Part shown: positions 31,336 to 40,459 of the stretch, in pieces | Numbering within the stretch: the stretch's first letter is position 1 | Layout of the letters: each line of letters starts with the position of its first letter | Origin: Prorocentrum cordatum | Lineage: Eukaryota > Sar > Dinophyceae > Prorocentrales > Prorocentraceae | NCBI GenBank assembly: GCA_963575745.1 | Contig: CAUYUJ010006557.1 | Location: 387,501 to 451,500 of the forward strand | Reading direction: 5' to 3' | Length of the DNA stretch: 64,000 bases | Program-made: the position numbers and the translations under genes | The notes under the pieces: model-generated | What the model saw: the letters and a program-made list of their open reading frames with translations, nothing else | What the model was told of the DNA's origin: nothing | Databases searched by the model: none

Positions 31336-31854
31336 CAGTAGCAAGGATCGGCAACAACTAACCGCAAGCAGCACACGCCAGTAAAGATCAGCAGGGAGGG
31401 GTACGGGAGAACGAGGGGAGAGGGGACAAGGATGTGTGGGGACATAGCTGGGATCTCGCTGGCCGAAGGTCCTGGACGGAAGGGCGCTCCCGACTCGGCC
31501 TGAGTCAGGCCGCCTGACTCTGAGTGAGAGGAGGCGTATCCTCCCCAGGCCGTCCCTGAGCGCGACGATGGCACCATCCCGCAGTGGGAGGGTAAGGGGG
31601 GGGGCGGAAAGGAGGTCTCCTTCTCAGATCACTGGATTGGAGACCGTTTTTTTCTGAATCGGCGATAACCCGGGTTATCCTGGGGATGGGGGGGGAAGGA
31701 GGGGGCCGGCAAATAACCTAACCCTCGCGCTGTGGGCAGCCCTGCATATGCCCGCGCCCCCCCTCCCGAGGACCTGCACAACCGGCAAGGTTAGATTATC
31801 CTGGGGGGGGGAGGGGAGGCAAGCCCGATAACCCGGGTGATCGCCCGACCCTAA
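31336..31854. other. No gene; contains a 16-bp palindrome
   Basis: GATAACCCGGGTTATC at 31664-31679 is a perfect palindrome and recurs with one change at about 31830. Otherwise unique, G-run-rich sequence. Confidence 0.4.
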
Positions 31855-32130
31855 AAACAAACAGTCTTTTGGAAGAACAAAACACTGCAGAAGCAGAAAC
31901 TTCTGGAGATATGCACGGATGTTCTTGGATCCGCGCTGGGCCCCCTCCCTGAGAGCGCGCCCAGGAGCGATGCCACGCCCAGGGATCTGCACGGATTTTC
32001 TTAGATCCGCGCGGGGAGCGCGCCCAGGAGCGATGCCGGAGGCGCCGCTAGGGGGGCCGAGCGCCGATCCCAGACATCCGCGAGGAGCTCCGAAAGGTTC
32101 TGTTTATGAAATTCGTTCTTCTCCGATGGA
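31855..32130 (+). repeat. Dispersed repeat Q, copy with internal duplication
   Basis: GCACGGAT(G/T)TTCTT(G/A)GATCCGCGC occurs twice, followed by GCGCGCCCAGGAGCGATGCC both times. The distal end CTCCGAAAGGTTCTGTTTAT matches 11110. Confidence 0.65.
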
Positions 32131-32136
32131 TCGCCC

Positions 32137-32270
32137 TCCAACCCTCCCTTCCTCCCTCCCTCCCTCCCTCCTTCCCCCCTCCCTCCCTCACCCCTCCCTC
32201 CCTCTCCCTCTTCCTCTTCCTCCTCCTCCTCCTCCTCCTCCTCCTCCTCCTCCTCTTCCCCCTCCTTTAG
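32137..32270 (+). repeat. CCCTCC/(TCC)n tract
   Basis: Pyrimidine-only low-complexity sequence ending in a clean TCC run. Confidence 0.95.
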
Positions 32271-32311
32271 ACCTGGGGGAAGATTTCGTATTCATCCGAT
32301 GCCTTCGGTGA

Positions 32312-32530
32312 TGTACTGACCTGGGTCAATCCAGACCCGGGTCAGTCGGCCCTTGCAGGATCCTGCAGGATGCTGCAAAAGTCTTCACCCAAACCTGGGG
32401 TCAATGCGAAGGATCCTGCAATATCCTGCAAGATCCTGCATCCAAGCCCAGGTCAATGCGACCCTTGCCCTGCAGGATCCTGCGCTCTGGCTGACCCCCG
32501 TTTGCATGGACCCCCTCTTGAGTCCCGATG
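32312..32530 (+). repeat. Dispersed repeat B, copy 3
   Basis: Same order of GGTCAATCCAGACCCGGGTC, CTGCAGGAT(C/G)CTGCA and GGTCAATGCGA(C/A) motifs as 21895-22115. Confidence 0.75.
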
Positions 32531-32659
32531 CCTCTGCTCGCTGGCCCCTCCCGCGAAACCGCTCTCGAAGAGGCGCGAGGCTGATGGCGCTGGCGGCCCG
32601 CAGGCCGCGGCGCGGCAGGCGGGCCACGGGAGCGCCCGCCTGGACATTGCAGTTGCAGC

Positions 32660-32815
32660 TTCCTGTGGCAACTCATGGGAGCAAGCCGTGCCATCCTGCT
32701 GGCTCCTGCGAGTCGACGCTTACCGAAGCTAATCGACGCTAAACAAGCGCTCTCTGATCGATCACCAGACGCTAGCGCATGCGAACGCACTTTGAAGACG
32801 AAATGGTATAAGGAC
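32660..32815 (+). repeat. Dispersed repeat S, copy 1
   Basis: TGTGGCAACTCAT(G/A)GGAGC, (A/G)TCGACGCTAA words and GATGGTATA(C/A)AAGG-type end, shared with 47925-48130. Confidence 0.6.
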
Positions 32816-33016
32816 ATGAGGTTTAGATGATGTTCTAGCGAACTAGCTGCTTCGTCCCTCTCCTGACCGCAGTGCTCCGCCGTCGATCTCACAAGACCTT
32901 GGACCTTGGAGGCCAATTAAGTACGTGCGCCACCTGACAGAGGCCTCGAGGCCGGGGGAACCGATTTGGTGACGCAACTCCTGTCCACCCCTCGTGGCCA
33001 TTGGTCCTTGCCCCAC

Positions 33017-33091
33017 CTCGTCCTCGCCCTCCCACATGGCCTCGACGACAAGCGCCCTGCTGCGACCGCCGACGTGGACCGCAACTGCAAG
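33017..33091 (-). CDS. Candidate exon 5 of the inferred minus-strand gene
   Basis: A 75-nt minus segment from an AG at CATATGAG to a GAG|GTGGGG donor, 25 codons, phase 0 at both ends. A neighbouring GCTTGCAG acceptor 7 nt further in gives a different phase. Third positions are mostly G or C; peptide LAVAVHVGGRSRALVVEAM followed by an acidic end. It follows exon 4 in phase. Reading through the donor stays open to a TAG near 32843, so it could also be a last exon. Confidence 0.4.
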
Positions 33092-33346
33092 CTCATATGA
33101 GGGCAACGTTGGAGGGTGGGGGGCAGCTCAGGGGGGGAAACATCGAGCTGGAATCGGCGATACATCGCTGATAGATCGGCGATGGGCCCCCGATAGCGAA
33201 TCTGCACGCTCCTGGGCGGGCTGGGCTCGCGGAAGCCGTATCAGCGATCCCTGGGCAAGTTTGGGAGTCGCTGCGTCCCCCACCTGAGCATCCCCCCCCG
33301 CCGACCGCTGCCCCTGATTCCTGCTCATCGCCCCATCCTTAGGGTT

Positions 33347-33572
33347 ACCCAGAAGGGGGTCCAGCTAAAAGGGGGTGGTGCAAAAGATTTGGGACAATTG
33401 TTTTGCAAATGTTTTGCGCCAGAGAATTGTGTTGCATCGAATTGCAAGTAATGCGCTGCACGCGAATATCCACCAATACATCTGCACCCCGGAACGTATT
33501 GCACGACCCAAATGTGTTGCAACCCCCCAAACCTTATTGCACCACCCCCTTGTCGCTGGACCTCTTTTGGGT
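33347..33572. mobile_element. MITE-like element T beside a splice donor
   Basis: Ends beginning ACCCA(G/A)AAG(G/A)GGTCCAGC are inverted over about 39 bp (33347-33385 and 33534-33572), with few mismatches and a shared GGGGGTGGTGCAA. The interior is AT-richer and non-coding. Its right end lies only 3-4 bases inside the intron that starts after exon 4. Confidence 0.7.
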
Positions 33573-33577
33573 CAAAC

Positions 33578-33651
33578 CGACTCATCCAGGAGCCACAGCA
33601 CGAGCTGCTCCACGTAGACGCCGTAGATGTCGCTGGTGGGCTTCCCCTCCT
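33578..33651 (-). CDS. Candidate exon 4 of the inferred minus-strand gene
   Basis: A 74-nt segment after a CTCCCAG acceptor and before a TCG|GTTTGA donor; two bases plus 24 codons. All but one third position is G or C. The peptide includes KPTSDIYGVYVEQLVLWLL, a hydrophobic helix preceded by a YG motif. It joins in frame to exon 3 (one leftover base plus two). A YG---QL-LW pattern would suit the segment before the later membrane helices of STIMATE-like proteins, a weak family hint only. Confidence 0.5.
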
Positions 33652-33676
33652 CTGGGAGGACACCAACTAATACCAC

Positions 33677-33871
33677 TCGGGCTGGGCGAAAGGGGGGGAT
33701 AGCAAAGGGGGGGTTTGAGAATCAGCCCACGTAGCTGATTTTCCTGGCGCCTCCCGGCGCCGGAGGCGGCCATGTATCGAGGAATGGGCTCCTCGGTGGG
33801 GCCGAAACCAGCTGCATGCGGCAGATGTCGTAACCCCCCCTTTCCCGATATCCCTCTTTCGTTCGGCCCGA
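33677..33871. mobile_element. MITE-like element R, copy 1
   Basis: TCGGGCTGGGCGAAAGGGGG at the left and CTTTCGTTCGGCCCGA at the right form imperfect inverted ends. A ~185-bp body is shared closely with 35253-35441, including CACGTAGCTGATTTTCCTGG and GAGGCGGCCATG(T/C)ATCGAG. Confidence 0.7.
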
Positions 33872-34309
33872 CCCACTCCGGCACCGGCCCTGGCCGCGCT
33901 CACCCCGAGCCCACGACCTGTGCACACGAGCTCCAGCCTCGGCAGGGCAGGTGCGTCCAGCAACCTCGGGCCCGGGGCTGTCCCGGCAAGGGCCCTGGGT
34001 AGGACCAAGAGGCACTGGTGCCGCTCCTCCCCGGACCTCTCCCGGGGGGCGTGCGGACCAGAATCTCGAGGCGAATCCAGCGGCGGCGGCGAGGGCCCTC
34101 CAGGAGGCCCAAAAGGGGGAAAACGAGAGAAGGGTGCTCCGAGTTTCTTAATAGGCGTCGGGGGGGCGTCACCCCCGCCGACAGCTCCACATCGACCCCC
34201 GTCGCGGGCAGCCACCGCGCGCCGAAGGCGCTCCGACCCCCGTCGTGGCGCGACGACGAGGCGAGGTTGACCCCCGTCGGGGGGTACCCCGGACGTTTCT
34301 TGAAACCCC
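33872..34309. other. No gene recognised
   Basis: GC-rich unique sequence with several overlapping open frames and no family match. Confidence 0.3.
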
Positions 34310-34319
34310 GGGTACCTTT

Positions 34320-34483
34320 AGGTCGGGCATGTCTCCCTACAGGCGGATTTTGGACGAACAGAAATCAAACAGACTCCGAGAATTCTCAAACATAGCCAAA
34401 ACATATTCGAACAAAGATCGTCCCAAAACTATGTGTTTTTACTATTTTTGGGTGTTCGTCCTGTAGAGAGACACGCCCGACTT
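34320..34483. mobile_element. MITE family C, copy 5
   Basis: GTCGGGCATGTCTCCCTACA at the left and the reverse complement of GTCGGGCGTGTCTCTCTACA at the right give a 22-bp inverted end with two mismatches. GGGTACC (34310) and GGGTAAC (34486) are 6/7 direct repeats outside. Confidence 0.85.
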
Positions 34484-34496
34484 CAGGGTAACTCTG

Positions 34497-34538
34497 CGAT
34501 CCATGGATTTGGCGCGCGGTCGCCAAATGCATGGATCG
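34497..34538. other. 18-bp-stem hairpin
   Basis: CGATCCATGGATTTGGCG (34497-34514) pairs with 34521-34538 with one mismatch over a 6-nt loop. It immediately follows MITE copy 5. Confidence 0.6.
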
Positions 34539-34671
34539 GGGGAGGTGCCCTCCCCAGAATGCGGCCAGTGCCGCCTCGCTCGGCGGCGGAAATCAGCGGC
34601 TTCCCATGGAAACGAGACCCGTCGCTAATCCACGCCCCCTTAATTCATGTTTGCGATCGCCTGAGTACTCA

Positions 34672-34960
34672 GGCCCGTTTCGCCTGAGAAATCCTTGTAA
34701 CCCCAGGCTTAGAGATGCCCTGGATCGAAGTGCTCTGGCCCGTTTCGCTGGAGGCGTGCTCACCGCTCTGGGTTCCGAGATGCGGTTCGCGAGGTACCCG
34801 GGCATGTGTAGCCTGAGACGTCCTCGGAATCCCTGGCTCTGACCGTTTCGCCTGAAACGTCCTCGCAACTTTAGGTTGAAGATGCAATTCACGAGGTGCT
34901 CAGGCCCGTTCCGCTTGAGACATCCTCGGAACCCTGGGTTCCGAGAAGCCCCGACTTGAG
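34672..34960 (-). repeat. Diverged 64-bp satellite units (about 4)
   Basis: GGCCCGTTTCGCCTGAGA, CCGAGATGC and GAGACATCCTCGGAAC words at satellite spacing, but much more diverged than the 17.6-kb array. Confidence 0.7.
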
Positions 34961-34984
34961 ATCCACGCCCCCTTCATCTTGAGT

Positions 34985-35215
34985 AGGGACCGACCGTCCC
35001 GGCATTCCTATAGGCCTACCACGAAATGTTCTTAGAACCCGGAAATGTTCTCAGAACAAAAACAATGTTCTTAGAACATAAGCCCGATGTGCTAAAACAG
35101 GAAAGCCCCAGCCAGAAATGGTCTACGAACATTTCGTGGAAACCACAAACGGTCCTTAACTTAGAACATTCTTTGGTAGGCCTATAAGCGAGCCAGGGCG
35201 CTTCGCCACTGCTTG
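34985..35215. mobile_element. MITE-like element L, copy 2
   Basis: CCTATAGGCCTACCACGAAATGTT-type left end and its reverse complement at about 35157-35187 form the termini. Several AATGTTCT(T/C)AGAAC words lie inside. Related to 14525-14735. Confidence 0.65.
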
Positions 35216-35252
35216 ATAATCCATGCTTGCGATCGCCTGACTCTTCCTCCTC

Positions 35253-35441
35253 TCGGGCCGGGCGAAAGAGGGGGATAGCAAAAGGGGGAAATCAGCTCAC
35301 GTAGCTGATTTTCCTGGCGCCTCCCGGCGCCGGAGGCGGCCATGCATCGAGGAATGGGCCCCTCGGTGGGGCTGAAACCAGCCGCATGCAGCAGATTTCG
35401 TGACCCCCCCTTTCCCTATGCCCCCCTTTCGTTCGGCCCGA
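35253..35441. mobile_element. MITE-like element R, copy 2
   Basis: Closely matches 33677-33871 over the whole length, same orientation, 1.58 kb away. Confidence 0.7.
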
Positions 35442-35799
35442 CCGGACGAAGGGGGGCCACGGGACGCGTTGACAGAAGAAGGGAGAGGGGTCATAGTATC
35501 TTGTAGATGTCAGAGCCCCGGCCATGATATCCACGTCTAGAAGCAGAAGCAACGCCGTAAACATGCACCTTTGGCGTTTTTTCTTCCTCGAACGTCCCCC
35601 CTCGTCCTCACCATCCTCCTATCCCCCTCTTTCGTCTGGCCTGATCCTCCAGGCTGCCGGGCGCCCCCCGATCCTCGTCGAAGTACTCCGGTCTGCACAG
35701 GGACCACACGCGGGCCGCACCCCGCGGCCCGAGGTGGCGCCTGCCACGCCGCTGCCCGCCTCCCCCTCTTGGCCTTCCCTCTCTCCATTCCCACCTCCC

Positions 35800-36010
35800 T
35801 CCTCCTCCTGCTCCTCCTCCTCCTCCTCCTCCTCCTCCTCTGGCTCCTCAACCTCCTCCTGCTCTCTTCCTCCTCCTCCCTCCTCCTCCTGCTCCGCAAC
35901 CTCCTCCTCCTCCTCCTCCTCCTCCTCCTCCTCCTCTTCCTCTGGCTCCTCTGGCTCTTCAGCCTCCTCCTCCTCCTCCTGCTCCTCCTCCTCCTCCTCC
36001 TCCTCCGAGA
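35800..36010. repeat. (TCC)n/(CTC)n microsatellite
   Basis: TCCTCC tract with GGCTCC and AACCTC interruptions. Confidence 0.95.
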
Positions 36011-36160
36011 AGGGGCAGGCCATCTCAGAAGGCTGCAGGGCTTCGAAGAAGCCCTCCGGCCTTCTGCGCAGTTCTCTGTGCTCTCGGAGAAAGCTCAAGA
36101 GCCTTCTCAGAAGGCCAGAGGCCTTTGGAGCCTGAGAAGACCCGCCCCTTCTCACTTCCC
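36000..36160. repeat. Dispersed repeat X, copy 3
   Basis: ATCTCAGAAGG, CCTTCTGCGCAG and GCCTTCTCAGAAGGCCAGAG words; directly follows the TCC tract. Confidence 0.6.
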
Positions 36161-37062
36161 CCATGGGCTCGCCGCCAATCCTCTCCCCCCGTCCACAATT
36201 ACGAAGTATGCTTACTACATAACTACTCTCACCTCTCCCATGCAGCTGGCCGCGGAGTCGCTCGCCCCTCTCCGCGCACTTTCTGTAGCATGTAGCACAC
36301 CATATTCCATCATTTGATCGCTCATGTGTTTCCCAAACGTTGCATTTCCTGTCTTGTGTCGAATCGGAACGTTTGAGCTGATTTGAAACGGTGCTGCCGC
36401 TACAGCGTGGGTCTCATTTTGGGATCGGCGCTCTGCTCCCATCGTTCATGAGTGGCGCTTTCGCCCCAGCGCGGGCCACTTTCTGGATGCGAATGCTTCC
36501 TCGTCGTTGTCGCCACGCTCTTTTTCTCCCCCCCTGCCTTCCCTTGGTCATCATGCAGCTTCCCTTTTCCGATTGCTCATGGCACGATAGGAATCCTTTT
36601 TGGAACTCCAGATCCGCTATGGCATGCGTCGGTGAATATAGAGACCATCAGCGCAATGGGAAGGGATGGACGAGAGGGGTAGGATGTCAGATGTGGCGTC
36701 GAGCGTACCCAGCTTGTACTCTCCCCCTCACCCTCTCCCTTCCATCGTCCATCCTCCCCCCCTCCTCTCCTTCCCTCCCTGCTCTCCTCCCCGAACCTTC
36801 CTTCGCACACTGCGCTCATCTCCCTCCTCTCCCCTCCCTCTCCCTCCCAATCCCAGAAACCAGAAAGGGATCGCGACCATTCTAGTCGAGAGCTAAGACT
36901 GCGCCGGGATCGCAACGCATCGCACTTTCTGTAACACCAACATCGGTACTAGAGCACTCTTTCTCTCTCAAGACGCATCGCTGAACACTCATAAGAAAGC
37001 TAAGCTGACTACATGGTTGTGGATTATTTGTGGAAGGGTTTTTGCTTGGGATCGACTCTGAC
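36161..37062. other. No gene; CT-rich tract 36720-36850
   Basis: Mostly unique, less GC-rich than average. A CCCTCTCC-type pyrimidine tract lies at 36720-36850. Probably intron of the inferred minus-strand gene. Confidence 0.35.
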
Positions 37063-37133
37063 CAGCCTTCGCGAGGAGCGCGACATGGGTGGTGTGGCGC
37101 CGCGGGCTCCACTCCATGAGCGCGGGCATGGCC
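37063..37133 (-). CDS. Candidate exon 3 of the inferred minus-strand gene
   Basis: A 71-nt minus segment between an AGTGCCAG acceptor and a GCTG|GTCAGAG donor, one base plus 23 codons plus one base. Third positions are almost all G or C; peptide AMPALMEWSPRRHTTHVALL. The leading base completes the AG left by exon 2 (Arg) and the trailing G joins the AG opening exon 4 (Glu), so all joins are in frame with GT-AG introns of 786 bp upstream and 3.4 kb downstream. Function unknown. Confidence 0.5.
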
Positions 37134-37919
37134 CTGGCACTTGCAATGGCGCAATCTCCGGTGCAATGGTTGGGGTGCAACATACGAGCAAAGAAATCGA
37201 CACCACCACCTCCAGCAGCGGAAGGAACCAAGGGGGGCCCCCCTGGTGGTGTGGTCCCCCCCTTTCTCACTCGAAACATCCCCAATCCTCAGCTCGGAGA
37301 AGGATCGTCGTGGACCTCCTCGCTGGAGATGCCCCCCCTGGTGGCGGTGATGGTGTCGCTTGTTCTTCCCCCGACAAGTGCAATCGCTGATTTCTGCGAT
37401 GCAGGAATTATCCTTGTCGTTATTGCCAGCAGCAATTCAAAACAGTTGGCGTGCCAACATGCAATATTTGTCTGACCATGAAAGAACATACTTTGGTAAT
37501 GCAATGACTGAGCCCGCCAGCGTAATAGTTCGCAATGGTTGTGCGCAGCAGTCGGGGTAGTTCATTCAAGCGACAAGCTGGTGCATGTGCGCTTGCGGAC
37601 CCTCTCGGAACGGCCAACTGTTCCAGGATTTGAGGTTGGCTCGGCGGTGGGGCCGCAAAACGCTTCGAACGTAGACTTCCATCATCTTGAGGACGTCCAA
37701 GAGGAGGGGCGTCCTAGAGGGGGGGCACAAATCATGGCCGGCAGCATGTGCGCGGCCCAGGGGGGGCCAGGGGACGCATTGATTTAAGAAGAGGCGCTAT
37801 GAAATGTGGGGAGACGTTATGGCCCCCGCCATGCTATCCACCCCCCCTCTAATCACCAACCCCTTCTTGGCCGCCCCAGAATCATCCTTCCCTTTCCTCC
37901 TCGCGGAATGCGATGGGAC
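37134..37919. other. Probable intron, no other feature
   Basis: Unique DNA between inferred exons 2 and 3. A competing short exon at 37677-37713 also has AG and GT borders, but fits the chain less well. Confidence 0.35.
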
Positions 37920-38003
37920 CTGAGCCCCCACAGGTACAGCCGCAGCGCACGATGCGCCAGCCACACGCCGATGGTGGCGTCCGCCACAAGCTCGACCCAG
38001 TAC
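37920..38003 (-). CDS. Candidate exon 2 of the inferred minus-strand gene
   Basis: An 84-nt segment after a GTCCGAG acceptor and before a CTCAG|GTCCC donor. GC3 is about 25 of 28. The peptide WVELVADATIGVWLAHRALR is an amphipathic to hydrophobic helix. Joined to exon 1 it reads C-A-W-Y-W-V-E-L-V-A-D-A-T-I-G. STIMATE/TMEM110-family membrane proteins have a similar C-x-W-Y---N---D-T-x-G pattern at the start of a membrane helix, so this is a possible but unproven homologue. Confidence 0.5.
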
Positions 38004-38149
38004 CTCGGACAGTGTGGGGGGGGGGGGGAACCAGTGATACCTACTGCTGTCCTCGCGAAGCACGCTCCCCTGCGAATGGTGGAGCCCTGGCAGCATGGTT
38101 GCCGACAATGGCTGACCAGGGAGAGGAGGCAACAAGGAGAGGAGAGTAA

Positions 38150-38460
38150 AACGAGTCCAGCCCCGCTTGCGGGTACTCCTGCTGCAAGCGCAGACCCAGA
38201 CGAAGAGAGGCGGGTCTCACGCATGATGGCGTGGCGGCCTTACGCGGTTTTTCATGCGGACCACCAACGCGGCACGCCACATGAGCGACGAAACGAAACG
38301 CGTCTTACGCGAGAACACATGGCGATCTTACGCCGTGGCTCGCGCGGGCCGCCAGCGCGGCACAACACACGGGAAAGGAGGGTGCTTACGCGCGACCTCA
38401 CGCAAGCAGCTCGCGCGGGAACGCCCGCTGCCCGCGCAGTCCAACCGGTTGCTGTTATTC
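38150..38460 (+). repeat. ~96-bp tandem repeat (2-3 copies)
   Basis: ATGGCG(T/A)-(G/C)--CTTACGC and CGCGGCAC(G/A) recur at about 38222 and 38318, with a partial third. Confidence 0.5.
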
Positions 38461-38624
38461 TTCTGCGTCGCTCAAAACTGGGGCGGGGCGGCTGAAGCGG
38501 GGAAAACAGAGGGGAAACGATACGGGGGGGACCAGCCAAACGGGGGGACGCATCGACTCAGGGGGGAGCGGCTGAGCGTGAACATCGTGAGACAAAGCCA
38601 GGACAGGGACAAAATCGGACAGGG

Positions 38625-38745
38625 GTCGTAAATCGAGAATCCCTGAGACCCTGCGGTTCTTTCTGGGGGATGTGTCAGGCGCCGCGACCTCCTCTGAGGG
38701 TTCCACGCTCTGGAACGAATTTATCCCTGTCCTAGCCCCGCAAAT
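38625..38745 (+). repeat. Dispersed repeat G, copy
   Basis: GAGAATCCCTGAGA, CAGGCGCCGCGACCTCCTCT and CGCTCTGGAACGAATTTATC. Confidence 0.65.
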
Positions 38746-38759
38746 ACTGGCCCAAAGGA

Positions 38760-38960
38760 ACGTTCAACTATAAATGTATTCAACCCCTCCCAGCAACAGA
38801 GGGTGGCGGCCTTATTGAAGGACTGGGGTCCTACCAATAAATTGTGACTAATCATTTTTTTCCGCGGCACCCGCCGCGCAACAACAACGACAACTACGAC
38901 TACGATTGCGACTACGACTGCAACGACTACTACTATTTATGCCTCAGAAACGCTCTCACG
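38760..38960 (+). repeat. Dispersed repeat U, copy 2
   Basis: Matches 22340-22510 through the CCGCGGCACCCGCCGCGCAA and ACTACGACTACGATTGCGAC segments. Confidence 0.65.
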
Positions 38961-39582
38961 CAAAACCCTGCCTCAGAAACGGGGAATGTGTCGATCCATA
39001 TTGCAATCCGCGCAAGGTCGCCCAAAGAAAATCATTCACTGGGAGAAAAAACGAATCCGGCGCCCGATGCGCGGGTGCCGCCGACAAATATGTAAACTTA
39101 TATTGTGATGGAGGATGAGGTTGTGAGCAACGCCCTCGACGAAAAATGTGTCGACCTTGATTGCAATTCTCTTACGAAGGTGCTCGACATCCTCTGTCAT
39201 GCCAGGTCGCCCAGAGAACAGTATTCGCTGTGAGTACGACCCCCGACATGATCCAACACGGCGAACAGTGGTAGGGAACGGACCCGCGACGTTTTTTTGT
39301 TGTGTGTGTTTTCTTTGTTTTTCATTTTCTTCTTTAAAAATCAGAGACGATTGCGAATATGGTCGCGACAAACACGTTTGCAATCACAATTACATCCACA
39401 ACGACATACACAACCACTGATTAGCATCGTCATCCTCGCGAGAGGATGCTCGCACGTCTTCCCGCGTGCAGGCTGGCCCACAATGGGTTATATATTCCCT
39501 GGGAAAAAACAACATAATCCAGCCCACCCAACGATAGCAGGACAACAATCTCCGCCGCGACGACAACGACGACGACAAGGAT
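38961..39582. other. No firm gene; weak internal duplication
   Basis: AATGTGTCGA-C-T-ATTGCAAT and GGTCGCCCA-AGAA occur twice, about 180 bp apart (38990 and 39145), pointing to an old tandem duplication. Short Cys-containing frames are present but not supported as genes. Confidence 0.3.
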
Positions 39583-39630
39583 GGGAAAAGAGGAGGAGGA
39601 GGAGGAAGAGGAGGAGGAGGAGAAAGGGCG
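39583..39630. repeat. (GGA)n microsatellite
   Basis: AGGAGGAGGA tract. Confidence 0.9.
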
Positions 39631-40047
39631 AGTTATTCCCCGCTCAGAGAAACAGGGAAGGGGATCCAAAACTAAAGACCTCCTGAAGCTACGGCGGGGA
39701 AGGGCCCAACGGGGAACGTTGGGGGGGACCGGCTCGGGGGGGCGACAGGGGCCGCCGAGCTCCTGCGCTAGTCCAAGGCGCCCCTCCGGCGTGTAACGGC
39801 TGGCCCCAATTGCGGGGCTCTCCGGGCTGCTTCCATCGGCGGAGCCCGCCTACCGGGGCGCGGGGGTGTCCTTTCCCCATCGGGCCCCAATCCCATTCGG
39901 GCAATGCCAACCCCGCATTGTTCGGGTCGCGGAAATATTTCGACCGGATATTTTTTTGGCAGGTCGATGAGCGAATAGGTGGGGATCGGCATGTCCCCCC
40001 TGAGCCTTTCCCCCCTGACGTTGCCCCGTGGTCTTCGGATCACGGGT
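39631..40047. other. No gene recognised
   Basis: GC-rich unique sequence between two GGA tracts. Confidence 0.3.
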
Positions 40048-40190
40048 TTCTGGCCGCCGTTCGGGGCGACGCGGGCACCCCTGGAACGCCCTCGGCGAGG
40101 TGCAGCTGCTGGAGAACGCCCCAAGGCTGGAAAGCTGCCGAGAATCCGCGGAAACATCCGGAAACCTTGAAACTCGAACGCGAAACCTCC
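40048..40190 (+). repeat. Dispersed repeat A, copy 3
   Basis: Closest to 1-165 (CGCCGTTCGGG(G/A)CGA, CCCTCGGCGAGG, AGGCTGGAAA). It ends at the GGA tract rather than in repeat B. Confidence 0.65.
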
Positions 40191-40194
40191 CCCC

Positions 40195-40375
40195 CAGGAG
40201 GAGGAGGAGGAGGAGGAGGAGGAGGAGGAGGAGGAGGAGGAGGAGGAGGAGGAGGAGGAGGAGGAGGAGAAGGGGGGCGAGGAGGAACAGTAATAGTAGA
40301 AGGAAGAGGAGGAGAGGAGGAGGAGGAGGAGGAGGAGGAGGAGGAGGAGGAGGAGGAGGAGGAGGAGGAGGAGAA
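40195..40375. repeat. (GGA)n microsatellite
   Basis: About 180 bp of GAGGAG with one interruption near 40275-40310. Confidence 0.95.
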
Positions 40376-40459
40376 GGCGGATACACTTCGAATACACTTC
40401 CCGAAGCGACCGGGGTCGCGCGGCGGAGGGGTGCGGGAAAGGGGGGCACGCCGCGGTCC

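Noticed and set aside
30415-31384. Poly-Asn, poly-Thr, poly-Leu and poly-Val frames of up to ~300 residues
   Set aside because: Direct translation of the AAC tract in different frames.
37677-37713. Alternative 12-codon exon between inferred exons 2 and 3
   Set aside because: It has AG and GT borders and joins in phase, but 37063-37133 has much stronger GC3 bias and also joins in phase on both sides.
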